From DAITPV01 sp050692555 (GTDB lineage: Bacteria; Actinomycetota; UBA4738; CALAEC01): DNA of 64,000 nucleotides. A program made the position numbers and the translations under genes. The notes beneath the pieces are model-generated. The model made no database searches, was not told the origin of the DNA, and saw only the letters and a program-made list of their open reading frames with translations. The DNA lies in NCBI GenBank assembly GCA_050692555.1, contig JBOGVS010000011.1, forward strand, positions 10,939 through 74,938, given 5' to 3'. Below, piece by piece: positions 50,181 to 58,663 of this stretch (position 1 is its first letter; each line of letters begins with the position of its first letter).

Positions 50181-51357
50181 GCTCGAGCTCGCCAACCGCG
50201 GTGAACGGGACGCCGGGGACCGCCGCCGCCTCGGCGACGCGCTCGCTCACGAACACCTGCCCGGCGCCCGCACTCCCGGCGATCCGCGAGGCGAGGTTCA
50301 CGGTCCTCCCGAAATAGTCTCCCCCGTGGGCCACCACTGGACCCGCGGCCACCCCCACGTGCGCGGGGGGGAGACCCGAATCCGGCACCTCCTCCACCAT
50401 CTCCAGCGTCGAGGCCACCGCGCCGGCCGAGTCCCGGAAGTGGAACATCACGCCGTCGCCGAGCCACTTCACCGGAGCGCCCCCATGGCGCCGGGACGAC
50501 CGTTCGACAAGCTTTCCAAGTGACACGGCCAGCTCGGCGGCCGCCTCGTCGCCTCGCTCCTCGGTCAGACGGGTGTAGCCCACCAGGTCCAGGAAGACCA
50601 TGGCAGGCACCCGTTCCGGGCCGGTGAGGACACCGGCCTCCTCGAGCCCCGTTTCGATGTTCTCGACCAGATGCTCGGTCCACACCAGCTCCTGCTGCCG
50701 GCGGTATCCGGCCATCAGGGCTCGATCCACGAGCACGTTCCACTCCTCGGCCATCCGTGCGGCTTGCTCGGTCGCCCGCGGCCGGCCCATCCCGGCCTGG
50801 AGCGCGGGCATCTCGAACCGGGCGTGATAGGCCTCGGTCTCCGACATGACGGCCTTCGACAGCCCCTGGGCGTGGGCTCGGGCGACCCGGGTCAACCAGG
50901 CCTCATCGAGCACCCCGGTTGCGATCGCATGACGGACCAGAGGAAGGATCTCGAGCTCGTCCTCCCGGATCCGCTCGTCGGGGTCCATGCGCGCGAAGCC
51001 GTAGGCCTGGAGAACGGTCCGGAGGAGCTCGAAGGGGACGCCGGCTTCCCTGCACACTTCGCGATAGGTGCGGTCCGAGCGCTGAGCCCACCTCCGGAAG
51101 GCGGGAGCCTCCAGGAACCCAAAGGACAACCGGCCCTGCTCGATGGCTCGGCCGATCCCGTCCATGGGGAGTCCGGCCCGCTCACACGCCTTGGCCAGCC
51201 TCACCTTCTGCACGTCGCTGGGGAGGAACGGGTGCGAGTCCTCTCGCGGCACCAGGATCCCAAGGGCCACCATCCGCTCGAGCTCGTCCTCGGTGGCGCC
51301 GGTCCGCTCCGCCAGCGCCGCGGCGGAGAGTCCCTGGATCGTTCCTTCGTCGGCCAT
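50062..51357 (-). CDS. Class III adenylate/guanylate cyclase with HTH-like N-terminal domain
   Basis: 431 residues from MADEGTIQGLS. Residues about 8-75 look like a MerR-type helix-turn-helix (AAALAERTGATEDELERMVALGILVP); a helical region follows to about 250. The cyclase domain keeps the metal Asp in MVFLDLVGYTRLTEERGD, the Lys and Asp of VKWLGDGVMFHF and the Asn/Arg of NLASRIAG, so catalytic activity is likely. The tail after LKGFAKSVKVLEALRKS is Pro/Ser-rich and overlaps the convergent membrane-protein gene. The N-terminal arrangement recalls autoinhibited mycobacterial cyclases. Confidence 0.82.
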   Translation of the reverse strand: MADEGTIQGLSAAALAERTGATEDELERMVALGILVPREDSHPFLPSDVQKVRLAKACERAGLPMDGIGRAIEQGRLSFGFLEAPAFRRWAQRSDRTYREVCREAGVPFELLRTVLQAYGFARMDPDERIREDELEILPLVRHAIATGVLDEAWLTRVARAHAQGLSKAVMSETEAYHARFEMPALQAGMGRPRATEQAARMAEEWNVLVDRALMAGYRRQQELVWTEHLVENIETGLEEAGVLTGPERVPAMVFLDLVGYTRLTEERGDEAAAELAVSLGKLVERSSRRHGGAPVKWLGDGVMFHFRDSAGAVASTLEMVEEVPDSGLPPAHVGVAAGPVVAHGGDYFGRTVNLASRIAGSAGAGQVFVSERVAEAAAVPGVPFTAVGELELKGFAKSVKVLEALRKSNEGAPSSTGRGPPRFPGPSSSP

Positions 51358-51377
51358 GCCGCCGCTATTCTGCCCGG

Positions 51378-51389
51378 CCGGTCGACCGG
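51378..51389. promoter_or_regulatory. 12-base palindrome CCGGTCGACCGG in a divergent promoter gap
   Basis: Perfect palindrome 20 bases before the cyclase ATG, in the 190-base gap shared with the cupin operon. The gap otherwise holds no gene that I can support. Confidence 0.35.
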
Positions 51390-51546
51390 TGGCGGTCCGG
51401 AGCAAGCTATGCCGCCGGAGGAACGGAGTCGGGCCGCTGCCCTCGGCGGAGTGACCGGCGGTTCCTTATCCTCGGCGACGTGGACCGCTCGGTCGACGCC
51501 ATCCTGCGCTGCTTCCGGCGCGAACAGACCCGAGGGAGGTAACCGA

Positions 51547-51978
51547 ATGGCCGAGGACAAGCCGTACTTCGCCCCCGCCTACGAGTACGAGGTCGATCCC
51601 GAGTTCCCGTCCTCGTACGTGAGCCTCGAGCAGGACGTCCCCTCCCTCCCTGTCGAACCGGGCATCGTAGTGCGACCGGTCATCGGGAAGCGCCTGAACA
51701 TGAGCTTCATCCACTTCGAGCCCCGGGCCGTGGCTCCCGTCCACCAGCATGGAGAGGAGCAGCTGGGCACGGTCCTGGAAGGATCCCTCGAGTTCGAGCT
51801 TGCCGGCGAGAAACGCGTTCTCCGGAACGGCGACGCGTACGTGATCCCACCTAACGTCCCCCACGGAGGCAGCACCGGCGACGAGGGATGCGTCACCCTC
51901 GACGTCTTCTCGCCGCCGAGGGCGGGCCTCCGGGAGCTGGTCGAGAAAGCCGGCATGCCACCGGAGGCAGAAGCATGA
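51547..51978 (+). CDS. Cupin-domain protein
   Basis: 143 residues after GAGGGAGG. Single double-stranded beta-helix: VHQHGEEQLGTVLEGSLEFEL supplies the His, His and Glu of cupin motif 1, and PPNVPHGG the His of motif 2, so a metal site is likely. First gene of a four-gene unit (cupin, RraA-like, cupin, thioesterase). Substrate unknown; sugar, oxalate or ring-cleavage-type small acids are all possible. Confidence 0.75.
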   Translation: MAEDKPYFAPAYEYEVDPEFPSSYVSLEQDVPSLPVEPGIVVRPVIGKRLNMSFIHFEPRAVAPVHQHGEEQLGTVLEGSLEFELAGEKRVLRNGDAYVIPPNVPHGGSTGDEGCVTLDVFSPPRAGLRELVEKAGMPPEAEA

Positions 51979-52679
51979 GCACGGAGCTTCGGCAACGGTT
52001 CGCGTCCCTGACCACCGCCCACCTGGCGGATGCGTGCCTTCGCGCACAGGTCCCGGTGCGCTGTGCGCCCGCACCCATGCAGGCCGTGATGCCTGACACC
52101 CGCCTCGCCGGGCGGGTGTGTCCCGCTCGACACGTCGGGAGCGTCGACATCTTCCTCGAGGCCTTCGAGGGGGCCACGCCCGGCGACGTCCTGGTCGTGG
52201 ACAACGGCGGCCGAGTGGACGAGGCATGCGTCGGCGATCTCGTGGCCCTCGAGGCCCAGACCGCCGGACTGGAGGGACTGGTGGTCTGGGGGCTGCATCG
52301 GGACACGGCCGACATCCGGGCGATCGGGCTGCCGGTCTTCAGCCTGGGCGCCACCCCCACCGGCCCCCAACGGCTCGATGCTCGCCCCGAGGATGCCCTG
52401 GAGTCGACCACGGTCGGAGAGTGGACGGTGACCCGCGAAGACCTGGTTCTCGGCGATGACGACGGCGTGCTCTTCCTGCCGGCCACCGCCGCCGGAGACG
52501 TCTTCACGCTCGCGGAGTCGATCCGCGACACCGAGCAACACCAGGCCGAACGGATCCGGACGGGAGACTCTCTGCGCAGCCAGGTGCGGTTCGCCGACTA
52601 CCTCGCCCGGCGCCAACAGGAGCCGTCTCTTACCTTCCGCGACCATCTGCGAGCCGTGGGAGGAGCCATTGAGGAATAA
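51975..52679 (+). CDS. RraA-like / 4-hydroxy-4-methyl-2-oxoglutarate aldolase family protein
   Basis: 234 residues, ATG overlapping the cupin stop (ATGA). RraA/HMG-aldolase fold: TTAHLADACLR at the N-terminus, GDVLVVDNGGRVDEACVGDLVALEA and LVVWGLHRDTADIRAIGLPVFSLGATP, with the family's Gly-rich loop and Asp. Bacterial members are either RNase-E inhibitors or Mg-dependent pyruvate aldolases; in this context aldolase or decarboxylase use is more likely. Confidence 0.78.
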   Translation: MSTELRQRFASLTTAHLADACLRAQVPVRCAPAPMQAVMPDTRLAGRVCPARHVGSVDIFLEAFEGATPGDVLVVDNGGRVDEACVGDLVALEAQTAGLEGLVVWGLHRDTADIRAIGLPVFSLGATPTGPQRLDARPEDALESTTVGEWTVTREDLVLGDDDGVLFLPATAAGDVFTLAESIRDTEQHQAERIRTGDSLRSQVRFADYLARRQQEPSLTFRDHLRAVGGAIEE

Positions 52680-53034
52680 GGTGAACCTCGCGGAGGGCCT
52701 CAGCCGGTTCTCGGACCTGTGGAAGCCCAAGATCATCGCCGACCTAAACGACAACAAGGTGCAGCTGGTCAAGGTCCGGGACGAGTGGGTGTGGCACACC
52801 CACGACGACACCGATGAGCTGTTCCTGGTGATCGAGGGTCGCCTGACGATACAGATGCGCGACGGGGACGTGGAGCTGGGACCGGGAGACCTCCTGGTCG
52901 TCCCCAAAGGCGTCGAGCATTGCCCGAAGGCTTCCGAGGTGTGCCACCTGCTGCTGATCGAGCCGTACGGAACGCCGAACACCGGCGATGTTGGAGGCGA
53001 GCGAACCGCGCCCGAAGAGCGTCTCAGCGGCTAG
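52669..53034 (+). CDS. Small cupin protein
   Basis: 121 residues from TTG with GGAGGAG five bases ahead (MRNKVNLAEGLSRF when initiated); a GTG at 52681 would drop four residues. Cupin motifs WHTHDDTDELFLVIEGRLTI and VVPKGVEHCPKA supply three His and one Glu. The length and RNKVNLAEGLSRFSDLWKP start fit the widespread small cupins near phosphomannose-isomerase-like proteins. Overlaps the RraA-like gene by 11 bases. Confidence 0.72.
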   Translation: MRNKVNLAEGLSRFSDLWKPKIIADLNDNKVQLVKVRDEWVWHTHDDTDELFLVIEGRLTIQMRDGDVELGPGDLLVVPKGVEHCPKASEVCHLLLIEPYGTPNTGDVGGERTAPEERLSG

Positions 53035-53036
53035 AC

Positions 53037-53813
53037 GTGGAGTCGATCTTCGAGCCAGCCGGCCACGATCTCTACGTGGCCACGGAGGCGGCGCTGGGGC
53101 CGTGGTCGGACCAGGCGCTGCACGGCGGGCCCCCGGCGATGTTGATGGCCCGGGAGATCGAGCGCTTCCCATCCGACCAGGCCATGTTCGTCACCCGTCT
53201 GACCGTCGACTTCATGCGGCCGGTCGGCAGGACGCCTCTCGCGCTACGGAGCAGGCTGGTTCGTCCCGGCCGCAAGGTTCAACTGGTCGAGGCCTCCCTG
53301 TGGAACGACGAGACCGAAGTGGCCCGAGCGACCGCGCTGCGCATCCGGCGCGCCGAGGTGGACGTCCCGGAGGTCTCCGAACCGCCTCCGCACCCACTGC
53401 CCGACGCGTACGGCGGGTGGACCGGCCCGTATCGCTCTCCCGCCTATCACCTTGACGGCGTGGAGATCCGGACGCCCCCCGAGGCTGGGCCCGAGGATGC
53501 GCCGCAGTGGGCGTGGCTCCGCCTGAGGCTCTCGCTCGTGCCGGGAGAGGAGCCCAGCGGACTGGTGCGCGTCTGCGCTGCCGCCGATTTCCCCAACGGC
53601 ATCAGCTTCGTGGTCGACCCGCGCACGATCGCCTACATCAACCCCGACCTCACCGTGTACCTGCACCGCCTGCCGGCCGGCGAGTGGGTGATGGTGGACG
53701 CGGGGACGTGGCTCCAGCCGCACGGCACGGGAATGGCGGAAGGGGCGCTGTACGACGAGGACGGCAGGATCGGCCGCAGCGTGCAGGGCCTGCTCGTCGA
53801 ACCGCAGTCCTGA
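53037..53813 (+). CDS. Acyl-CoA thioesterase family protein (double hot-dog)
   Basis: 258 residues from GTG, two bases after the cupin stop. TesB-like layout: GPWSDQALHGGPPAMLMAREIE in the first hot-dog half and a second half with DFPNGISFVVDPRTIAYINPDLTVYLHRLPAGEWV, followed by GMAEGALYDEDGRIGRSVQGLLVEP. It would hydrolyse an acyl-CoA. Last gene of the cupin unit, ending 20 bases from the convergent PTS enzyme I gene. Confidence 0.78.
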   Translation: MESIFEPAGHDLYVATEAALGPWSDQALHGGPPAMLMAREIERFPSDQAMFVTRLTVDFMRPVGRTPLALRSRLVRPGRKVQLVEASLWNDETEVARATALRIRRAEVDVPEVSEPPPHPLPDAYGGWTGPYRSPAYHLDGVEIRTPPEAGPEDAPQWAWLRLRLSLVPGEEPSGLVRVCAAADFPNGISFVVDPRTIAYINPDLTVYLHRLPAGEWVMVDAGTWLQPHGTGMAEGALYDEDGRIGRSVQGLLVEPQS

Positions 53814-53833
53814 CCTCGGTTGTCTCTTCAGGA

Positions 53834-55573
53834 TCAGGCTTCCGCGGCCGTGCCCAGGCGCTCCTCGAGAATCCGCCGCGCTTCGCCCGCGTCTCGCGCC
53901 TTCTCGATGGCCTCCTCGACGGCCTCGATGCACTGCAGTCGCGTCAAGCGCCGTAGGGCGTCCTTCACCTCGGGGATCGCCACCCTGGTCATGGACAGCT
54001 CGTCGATGCCCAGCCCCACCAGGGCCGCCGCGACCGTCGGATCGCCTGCGGCCTCGCCGCACACGCCCACCCACGCCCCGTTCGCGTGTCCCGCCTCCAC
54101 CACGCGCTCGATCAGCGAAAGCACATCGGGGTCGAGGACGTCGGCGAGGTCCGCAACCGCCCCGATCAATCGGTCGGCCGCGAACACGTACTGGAGCAGG
54201 TCATTGGTCCCGATCGAGAAGAAGTCGGCATGCTCGGCCAGCTTCCGGGCGGCGAGGGCGGCCGAAGGTACCTCGATCATCACCCCGACCTCGATAACGT
54301 CGAGGTCCGCCGCTTCCTCCTCCGCGACCTCTCGCAGGATCTCCCGCGCCCGGACGAGCTCATCGACGGTGGACACCAGCGGGAACATGATCGCCAGCCG
54401 TCCACCACCCTCACCGACCTCGCCGCGCGCGCGCAGCAGCGCCCGGAGCTGGTCCCGGAAGAGGTCGGCGCGCAGCAAGCTGAGCCTGATCCCCCGGATC
54501 CCTAGCGCGGGATTCTCCTCGGGTTCCCGGTCCAGGTAGGGCACCTGTTTGTCGGCCCCCACGTCGAGCGTTCGAAACACCACCCGGGCCCCCGGGAACG
54601 AGCGCAGCACTTCGGCGTAGACCTTGACCTGCTCCTCGACCGTGGGAGCCACCGTCCGATCCATGAACATGAACTCGGTGCGAACGAGGCCACTGCCCTC
54701 TCCCCCGGCCTCCACCGCAGCGGGGATGTGCTGGATGGACCCGATGTTGGCCGCCAGCTCGACCCGCTGCCCGTCGGCCGTGCGCCCGGGCTCGTCACGA
54801 AGGACTGCCAGCGCCTGCCGTCGCTGCTCCTCCGCCTGCATCCGCTTTCGGATGGCTTGTCGCTCCGCCGGTTCCGGGGCCACGATCACCCCACCGGTCC
54901 TCCCGTCAACCGCGATATCCGAACCGCCACCGATCGCCTCGAGCAGTCCGGGGCATGACACGACGGCGGGCACCCCCAAGGCCCGGGCGAGGATCGCGGC
55001 GTGGCTCGTGGGTGACCCGGTCTCGGTGACGATCCCGGCGATCAGGTCCGCCGGCATGCTGGCCGTCTGCGACGGCGTCAGCTCCTGGGCGGCGATGACG
55101 GAGCGAACGTCGGGCCTCTCCCCGGCCGTGCTTCGGCCCAGCAGGATCCTGACGATGCGGTCCCGCACGTCGTCCAGGTCGGTGGCTCTCTCGGCCAGGT
55201 ACTCGCTGTCGGACGCAACCAGGAGCTCCCGGAACGACCCGAACGCGCCGACCACGGCCCGCTCGGCCGACGTCCCGTCGCGGATGGCTTCGTCCGCCAG
55301 CCGGAACAGCTCCGGATCGGCGGCGAACTCCGCGTGGGCCTCGAAGATCTCGGCCTCCGCCGGTGCGGCGATCCCCTCGATGGTGAGCGCCAGAGCACGA
55401 AGCTCCGTCTCCGCCCGCTCTAGGGCGGACCGAAGCCTGGCCGTCTCGGTCTCCGGAGACCCCGAGGCTCCTTCCGGCAGATCCTCGGTGACCGGGGCTT
55501 GGGGTTCAACGACGAAGGCCGGCGCGAGCGCCGCGCCGGGCGCCGCGGCCCGCCCGGTGAGCGTGGTGCTCAC
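53834..55573 (-). CDS. ptsI: PTS enzyme I (phosphoenolpyruvate-protein phosphotransferase)
   Basis: 579 residues from GTG overlapping the HPr stop. Takes phosphate from PEP and passes it to HPr. Active His191 in GSPTSHAAILARALGVPAVV; PEP-binding C-terminal barrel with GLVRTEFMFMDR, FRTLDVGADKQVPYL, NPALGIRGIR, FFSIGTNDLLQYVFAADR and VCGEAAGDP. Normal length for the family. Last gene of the PTS operon, so this organism has a dedicated EI in the sugar operon. Confidence 0.93.
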   Translation of the reverse strand: MSTTLTGRAAAPGAALAPAFVVEPQAPVTEDLPEGASGSPETETARLRSALERAETELRALALTIEGIAAPAEAEIFEAHAEFAADPELFRLADEAIRDGTSAERAVVGAFGSFRELLVASDSEYLAERATDLDDVRDRIVRILLGRSTAGERPDVRSVIAAQELTPSQTASMPADLIAGIVTETGSPTSHAAILARALGVPAVVSCPGLLEAIGGGSDIAVDGRTGGVIVAPEPAERQAIRKRMQAEEQRRQALAVLRDEPGRTADGQRVELAANIGSIQHIPAAVEAGGEGSGLVRTEFMFMDRTVAPTVEEQVKVYAEVLRSFPGARVVFRTLDVGADKQVPYLDREPEENPALGIRGIRLSLLRADLFRDQLRALLRARGEVGEGGGRLAIMFPLVSTVDELVRAREILREVAEEEAADLDVIEVGVMIEVPSAALAARKLAEHADFFSIGTNDLLQYVFAADRLIGAVADLADVLDPDVLSLIERVVEAGHANGAWVGVCGEAAGDPTVAAALVGLGIDELSMTRVAIPEVKDALRRLTRLQCIEAVEEAIEKARDAGEARRILEERLGTAAEA

Positions 55574-55845
55574 TCGTGCTCCGCATCGCCAAGCCCGGCC
55601 TCCACCAGCCCCACCAGCTTGGCCAGGACCTCCTCAGCGCCATCGCCCGTGGTCCGGATGAGGATCTCATCCCCCTGCCGGCAGTCGAGCGTGAGGACCG
55701 ACAGCACCGACTTGGCGTTGACCTCCTTCCCGCCCTTCACCAGCACGACGTCTCCGGAAGAAGCCGCGGCGGATCTCGCGAACACCTTGGCGGGGCGCGC
55801 GTGGAGCCCGCTCGCGTTGCGCAGCGTGACGGTGGCTTCAGGCAC
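55570..55845 (-). CDS. ptsH: PTS phosphocarrier protein HPr
   Basis: 91 residues from GTG. Phospho-acceptor His15 in ASGLHARPA and the regulatory-site Ser46 in NAKSVLSVLTLDCRQG. The region around Ser46 resembles Firmicute HPr, but a matching HPr kinase is not in the window. Six bases after the kinase gene and overlapping ptsI by GTGA. Confidence 0.93.
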   Translation of the reverse strand: MPEATVTLRNASGLHARPAKVFARSAAASSGDVVLVKGGKEVNAKSVLSVLTLDCRQGDEILIRTTGDGAEEVLAKLVGLVEAGLGDAEHE

Positions 55846-55851
55846 CCGCGA

Positions 55852-56871
55852 TCACCCGGGGACACCCCCGTGCGCTTCCTCCGAGGGAGCCGTGCCGGCG
55901 CTCAGGGGGCGGTGTCGATCGCTGCCCCGTTTCAGCGACCGCTCCGGATCGATCGGCTGAACGCGCACCTCTTCTCGGTGAAGGTCCCCCGGACCCGGAA
56001 GGGCAGTGCCCGGAAGCACGCACGCCGCGGCGCCCCACGCGACTCCTTCGGCCAGCGCCTCGGGACCCTGTCCCCCGGTGGCCAGGAACCCGGCCAGCAA
56101 GGCATCTCCGGCCCCCACCGTGCTCGATGGAACCACCGTGCTGCTCTCCGCGTGGACGGCCCCCGCATCGTCCACGAGGACCGCGCCGTCGGGCCCCAGC
56201 GAGACCAGGACGGCCCCCACTCCGTGGGAACGGAGCTTCTCGGCCGCGGCCACGACGTCGCCGAGCGTTTCGAGGACGCCTCCGATCACCTCGGCCAGCT
56301 CGTCCTGGTTCGGCTTGAGCAGGTCGGGGCCCGCGGGGAGCACCTTCGCCAGGGCGGCCCCGCTGGTGTCCACCGCGACCCGAACTCCGGCGCGGCGGAC
56401 CGCCTTCACCAGCCGGGCGTAGAGATCGTCGGGTGCCCCGGGCGGGAGCCTTCCGCATCCGGCTACCCACCCGGCCCCATCGCCGGCTGCCGTGCGAGCA
56501 CCCTCGAGCAGGGCCCGGACCTCGGAGCCGCTCAGGCTGGGACCCGGGGCGTTGAGCTTCGTCACCGTCCCGTCCGGCTCGACCACGGCGACGTTCGATC
56601 GGATGGAGTTCGCGATCCGGACCGGGGCTACCTCGATGCCCAGGCCCAGGAGGAGCGATGCGAGCTGATCCCCCTCGAATCCGCCGAGAGGAAGGACCGC
56701 CCGCGACGCATGGCCGTTGGCCACCAAGGCGCGGGAGACGTTCACGCCCTTGCCGCCCGGATCCAGGTGGACGGCCTGGGCGCGGACGACTCCACCCCGG
56801 TGGAACGCCGCGACGTCCATGGTGCGATCGAGGCTGGGGTTGGGGGTCACGGTGACGACCATCGCGGTCAC
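55852..56871 (-). CDS. PfkB-family phosphofructokinase/tagatose-6-phosphate kinase
   Basis: 339 residues; the GTG overlaps the dehydrogenase stop (GTGA). Ribokinase fold of the FruK/LacC branch: TPNPSLDRTMDVA, DPGGKGVNVSRAL, LGGFEGDQ, KPNQDELAEVIG and catalytic STVGAGDALLAGFL. In this operon it would phosphorylate the keto-sugar phosphate produced by the neighbouring dehydrogenase to a bisphosphate for aldolase. Whether the substrate is fructose-1-P, fructose-6-P or tagatose-6-P cannot be read from the sequence. The C-terminus carries about 30 extra polar residues. Confidence 0.85.
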   Translation of the reverse strand: MTAMVVTVTPNPSLDRTMDVAAFHRGGVVRAQAVHLDPGGKGVNVSRALVANGHASRAVLPLGGFEGDQLASLLLGLGIEVAPVRIANSIRSNVAVVEPDGTVTKLNAPGPSLSGSEVRALLEGARTAAGDGAGWVAGCGRLPPGAPDDLYARLVKAVRRAGVRVAVDTSGAALAKVLPAGPDLLKPNQDELAEVIGGVLETLGDVVAAAEKLRSHGVGAVLVSLGPDGAVLVDDAGAVHAESSTVVPSSTVGAGDALLAGFLATGGQGPEALAEGVAWGAAACVLPGTALPGPGDLHREEVRVQPIDPERSLKRGSDRHRPLSAGTAPSEEAHGGVPG

Positions 56872-57905
56872 GGCGCGATCACCACCTTCAGGCTCTCGCC
56901 GCTGGTCACCGCGTCGATGGCCCGCCCGACCTCGCCGAGCGGCAGCCGGTGGGTGATCAGATCCTCGACCGGGACCGCCCCGCTGGAGATCAGCGCCAGA
57001 GCTTCTCTGTTGTGCCGTGGGGCGGATCCGTAGGCCCCCAGGACGAAGAGCTCGCGGTAGTGGACGAGGTTGGAGTCGAACCGGATGACGGAGTCGTCCC
57101 GGGGCAGGCCCCCGAAGAGAGAGATGCGACCTCGGCGGGCCGCCATCTCCAGGGCCTGCTCCTGAGCCCGACCGACGCCCGTGGCGGTGATGACCACGTC
57201 GGCACCGCGGCCATCCGTCACCTTCCGGACCGCGTCGACGGGATCGTCGGTCGCGCCGTTGATCAGGTGGTCCGGCTCGGTGCGGGCCGCCAGATCCAGC
57301 CGTGTCTGGTTGACGTCCGCGAGGATGACCGTCGCGGCCCCGCGGGCCCGGGCCAGCCGGGTGTGGAGGCAGCCGATCGGTCCTGCTCCGAGGATGACGA
57401 CGGCGTCTCCCTCACGCACATCGGCGATCTCCTGGCCGTTGATGACGCAGGCGAGGGGTTCGGCAAGGCTCGCGGCCTCGAACGGGACGTGCTCGGGGAT
57501 GCGGTTGACGCCGTCGCGGTCCAGCACCCTGCGAGGCACCCGCATGAACTCCGCGAAGGCACCGTCGTACTGGTACCCCATGGACTCGAGGTCCTCGCAG
57601 ACCGTCTCCTGTCCTCGCCGGCAGAAGTAGCAGGCACCGCAGGGGATGGCCGCGATGACCTGGACCCGGTCCCCCGGAGACCATCCCTCCACGCCGGCAC
57701 CCACCTCGGCGACCTCTCCGGCGATCTCGTGACCCAGGACCCGAGGGAGGGAGATGTGGTGGTGGCCGTGGCGGAAGATCTTGGCGTCCGTTCCGCAGGT
57801 GGCGCAGGAACGTACCCGGATGGTGAGCTCCCCGTTGCTCACCTCCGGAACGGGGGCGTCCTCCACGCGAAGGTCGCCGGGTTCGTACAGACGGGCCACC
57901 TTCAT
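56868..57905 (-). CDS. Zinc-dependent polyol(-phosphate) dehydrogenase, MDR family
   Basis: 345 residues from an ATG with GCAGGAGG upstream and overlapping the EIIA stop. MDR zinc enzyme of the sorbitol/threonine/galactitol-phosphate dehydrogenase type: SCATCGTD (catalytic Cys), GHEIAGEV, structural-zinc loop PCGACYFCRRGQETVC, and NAD loop GAGPIGCLHTRLA. Linked to mannitol-type PTS genes, it probably oxidises an imported polyol phosphate, a job done by MtlD in classic mannitol operons and by the MDR enzyme GatD in galactitol operons. Confidence 0.83.
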   Translation of the reverse strand: MKVARLYEPGDLRVEDAPVPEVSNGELTIRVRSCATCGTDAKIFRHGHHHISLPRVLGHEIAGEVAEVGAGVEGWSPGDRVQVIAAIPCGACYFCRRGQETVCEDLESMGYQYDGAFAEFMRVPRRVLDRDGVNRIPEHVPFEAASLAEPLACVINGQEIADVREGDAVVILGAGPIGCLHTRLARARGAATVILADVNQTRLDLAARTEPDHLINGATDDPVDAVRKVTDGRGADVVITATGVGRAQEQALEMAARRGRISLFGGLPRDDSVIRFDSNLVHYRELFVLGAYGSAPRHNREALALISSGAVPVEDLITHRLPLGEVGRAIDAVTSGESLKVVIAP

Positions 57906-58348
57906 CGATTGGCCTCCTGCAGTGGGGCTCCCAGGATCGCCAACACGTCCTCGACTCGCTCGGCAGAGCGCAGGGTAGCCGCCTGCTTCGGGACGACGAG
58001 CACCTCGGCCAGCCGGGCCAGGAGTCCGACATGCTCGTCTCCTCGCGCGGCGATCCCCACGCAGACGGTGACGTCCTCGTCCCCCCAGTCGACGGACTGC
58101 GGGAACTGCAGGAAGACGATCCTGGTCTCCCGGATCCACTTCCTGCTCTCGTCGGTGCCGTGGGGGATGGCGAATCCCTCTCCGAGGGCGGTGGAGATGC
58201 TCCGCTCCCGCTCCAGCATGGCGTCGACGTAGGGAGGCTCCACCGCTCCGATCTCCACCAGCACCTCCCCGGACTGACGCACCGCGTCGAACCGATCCGA
58301 GGCCTGCAACCCGAGACGAACCGCCTCGTGCGAGAGAAGGTTGCTCAT
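57902..58348 (-). CDS. PTS EIIA, mannitol/fructose type
   Basis: 148 residues. Phospho-acceptor His63 in GEGFAIPHGTDESR, and VFLQFPQSVDWGDEDVTVCVGIAARGDEHVGLLARLA as in MtlF-type EIIA. Free-standing, receiving phosphate from HPr and giving it to EIIB. ATG three bases after the EIIB stop; own stop overlaps the dehydrogenase ATG. Confidence 0.9.
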   Translation of the reverse strand: MSNLLSHEAVRLGLQASDRFDAVRQSGEVLVEIGAVEPPYVDAMLERERSISTALGEGFAIPHGTDESRKWIRETRIVFLQFPQSVDWGDEDVTVCVGIAARGDEHVGLLARLAEVLVVPKQAATLRSAERVEDVLAILGAPLQEANR

Positions 58349-58351
58349 CGA

Positions 58352-58663
58352 CTATCCCTCGAGCGACTCTCCTTTCGTGATCGCTTCGACGATCCGGTCA
58401 AAGGCGGGGTCGCCGATGAACATGTCGAAGGGCACGATCACCTTGTCGGGAGCGACCTCCCTGGCCGTGGCTTCCAGCCCGCGATGACAGACGATGACAT
58501 CGGCATCGGGCGGGATCCGCCCCACCGGGGTATGCCCCACCTCCACGTCGACGTCCGCCAGTCGCTTCCGGAGCTGGGTCACCAGCAACACGCTGCTGCC
58601 CATCCCGGCCTCACACGCCAGGACGACCTTCCGGACGTCGCTTCCCAGGATCTGAGCCATCAT
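58352..58663 (-). CDS. PTS EIIB, mannitol type
   Basis: 103 residues from the outer ATG of MMAQILGSDV. Phospho-Cys17 in VVLACEAGMGSS, followed by GHTPVGRIPPDADVIVCHRGL. In E. coli this domain is fused in MtlA; here it is separate and translationally coupled (ATGA) to EIIC. Carries phosphate from EIIA to the sugar. Confidence 0.9.
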   Translation of the reverse strand: MMAQILGSDVRKVVLACEAGMGSSVLLVTQLRKRLADVDVEVGHTPVGRIPPDADVIVCHRGLEATAREVAPDKVIVPFDMFIGDPAFDRIVEAITKGESLEG

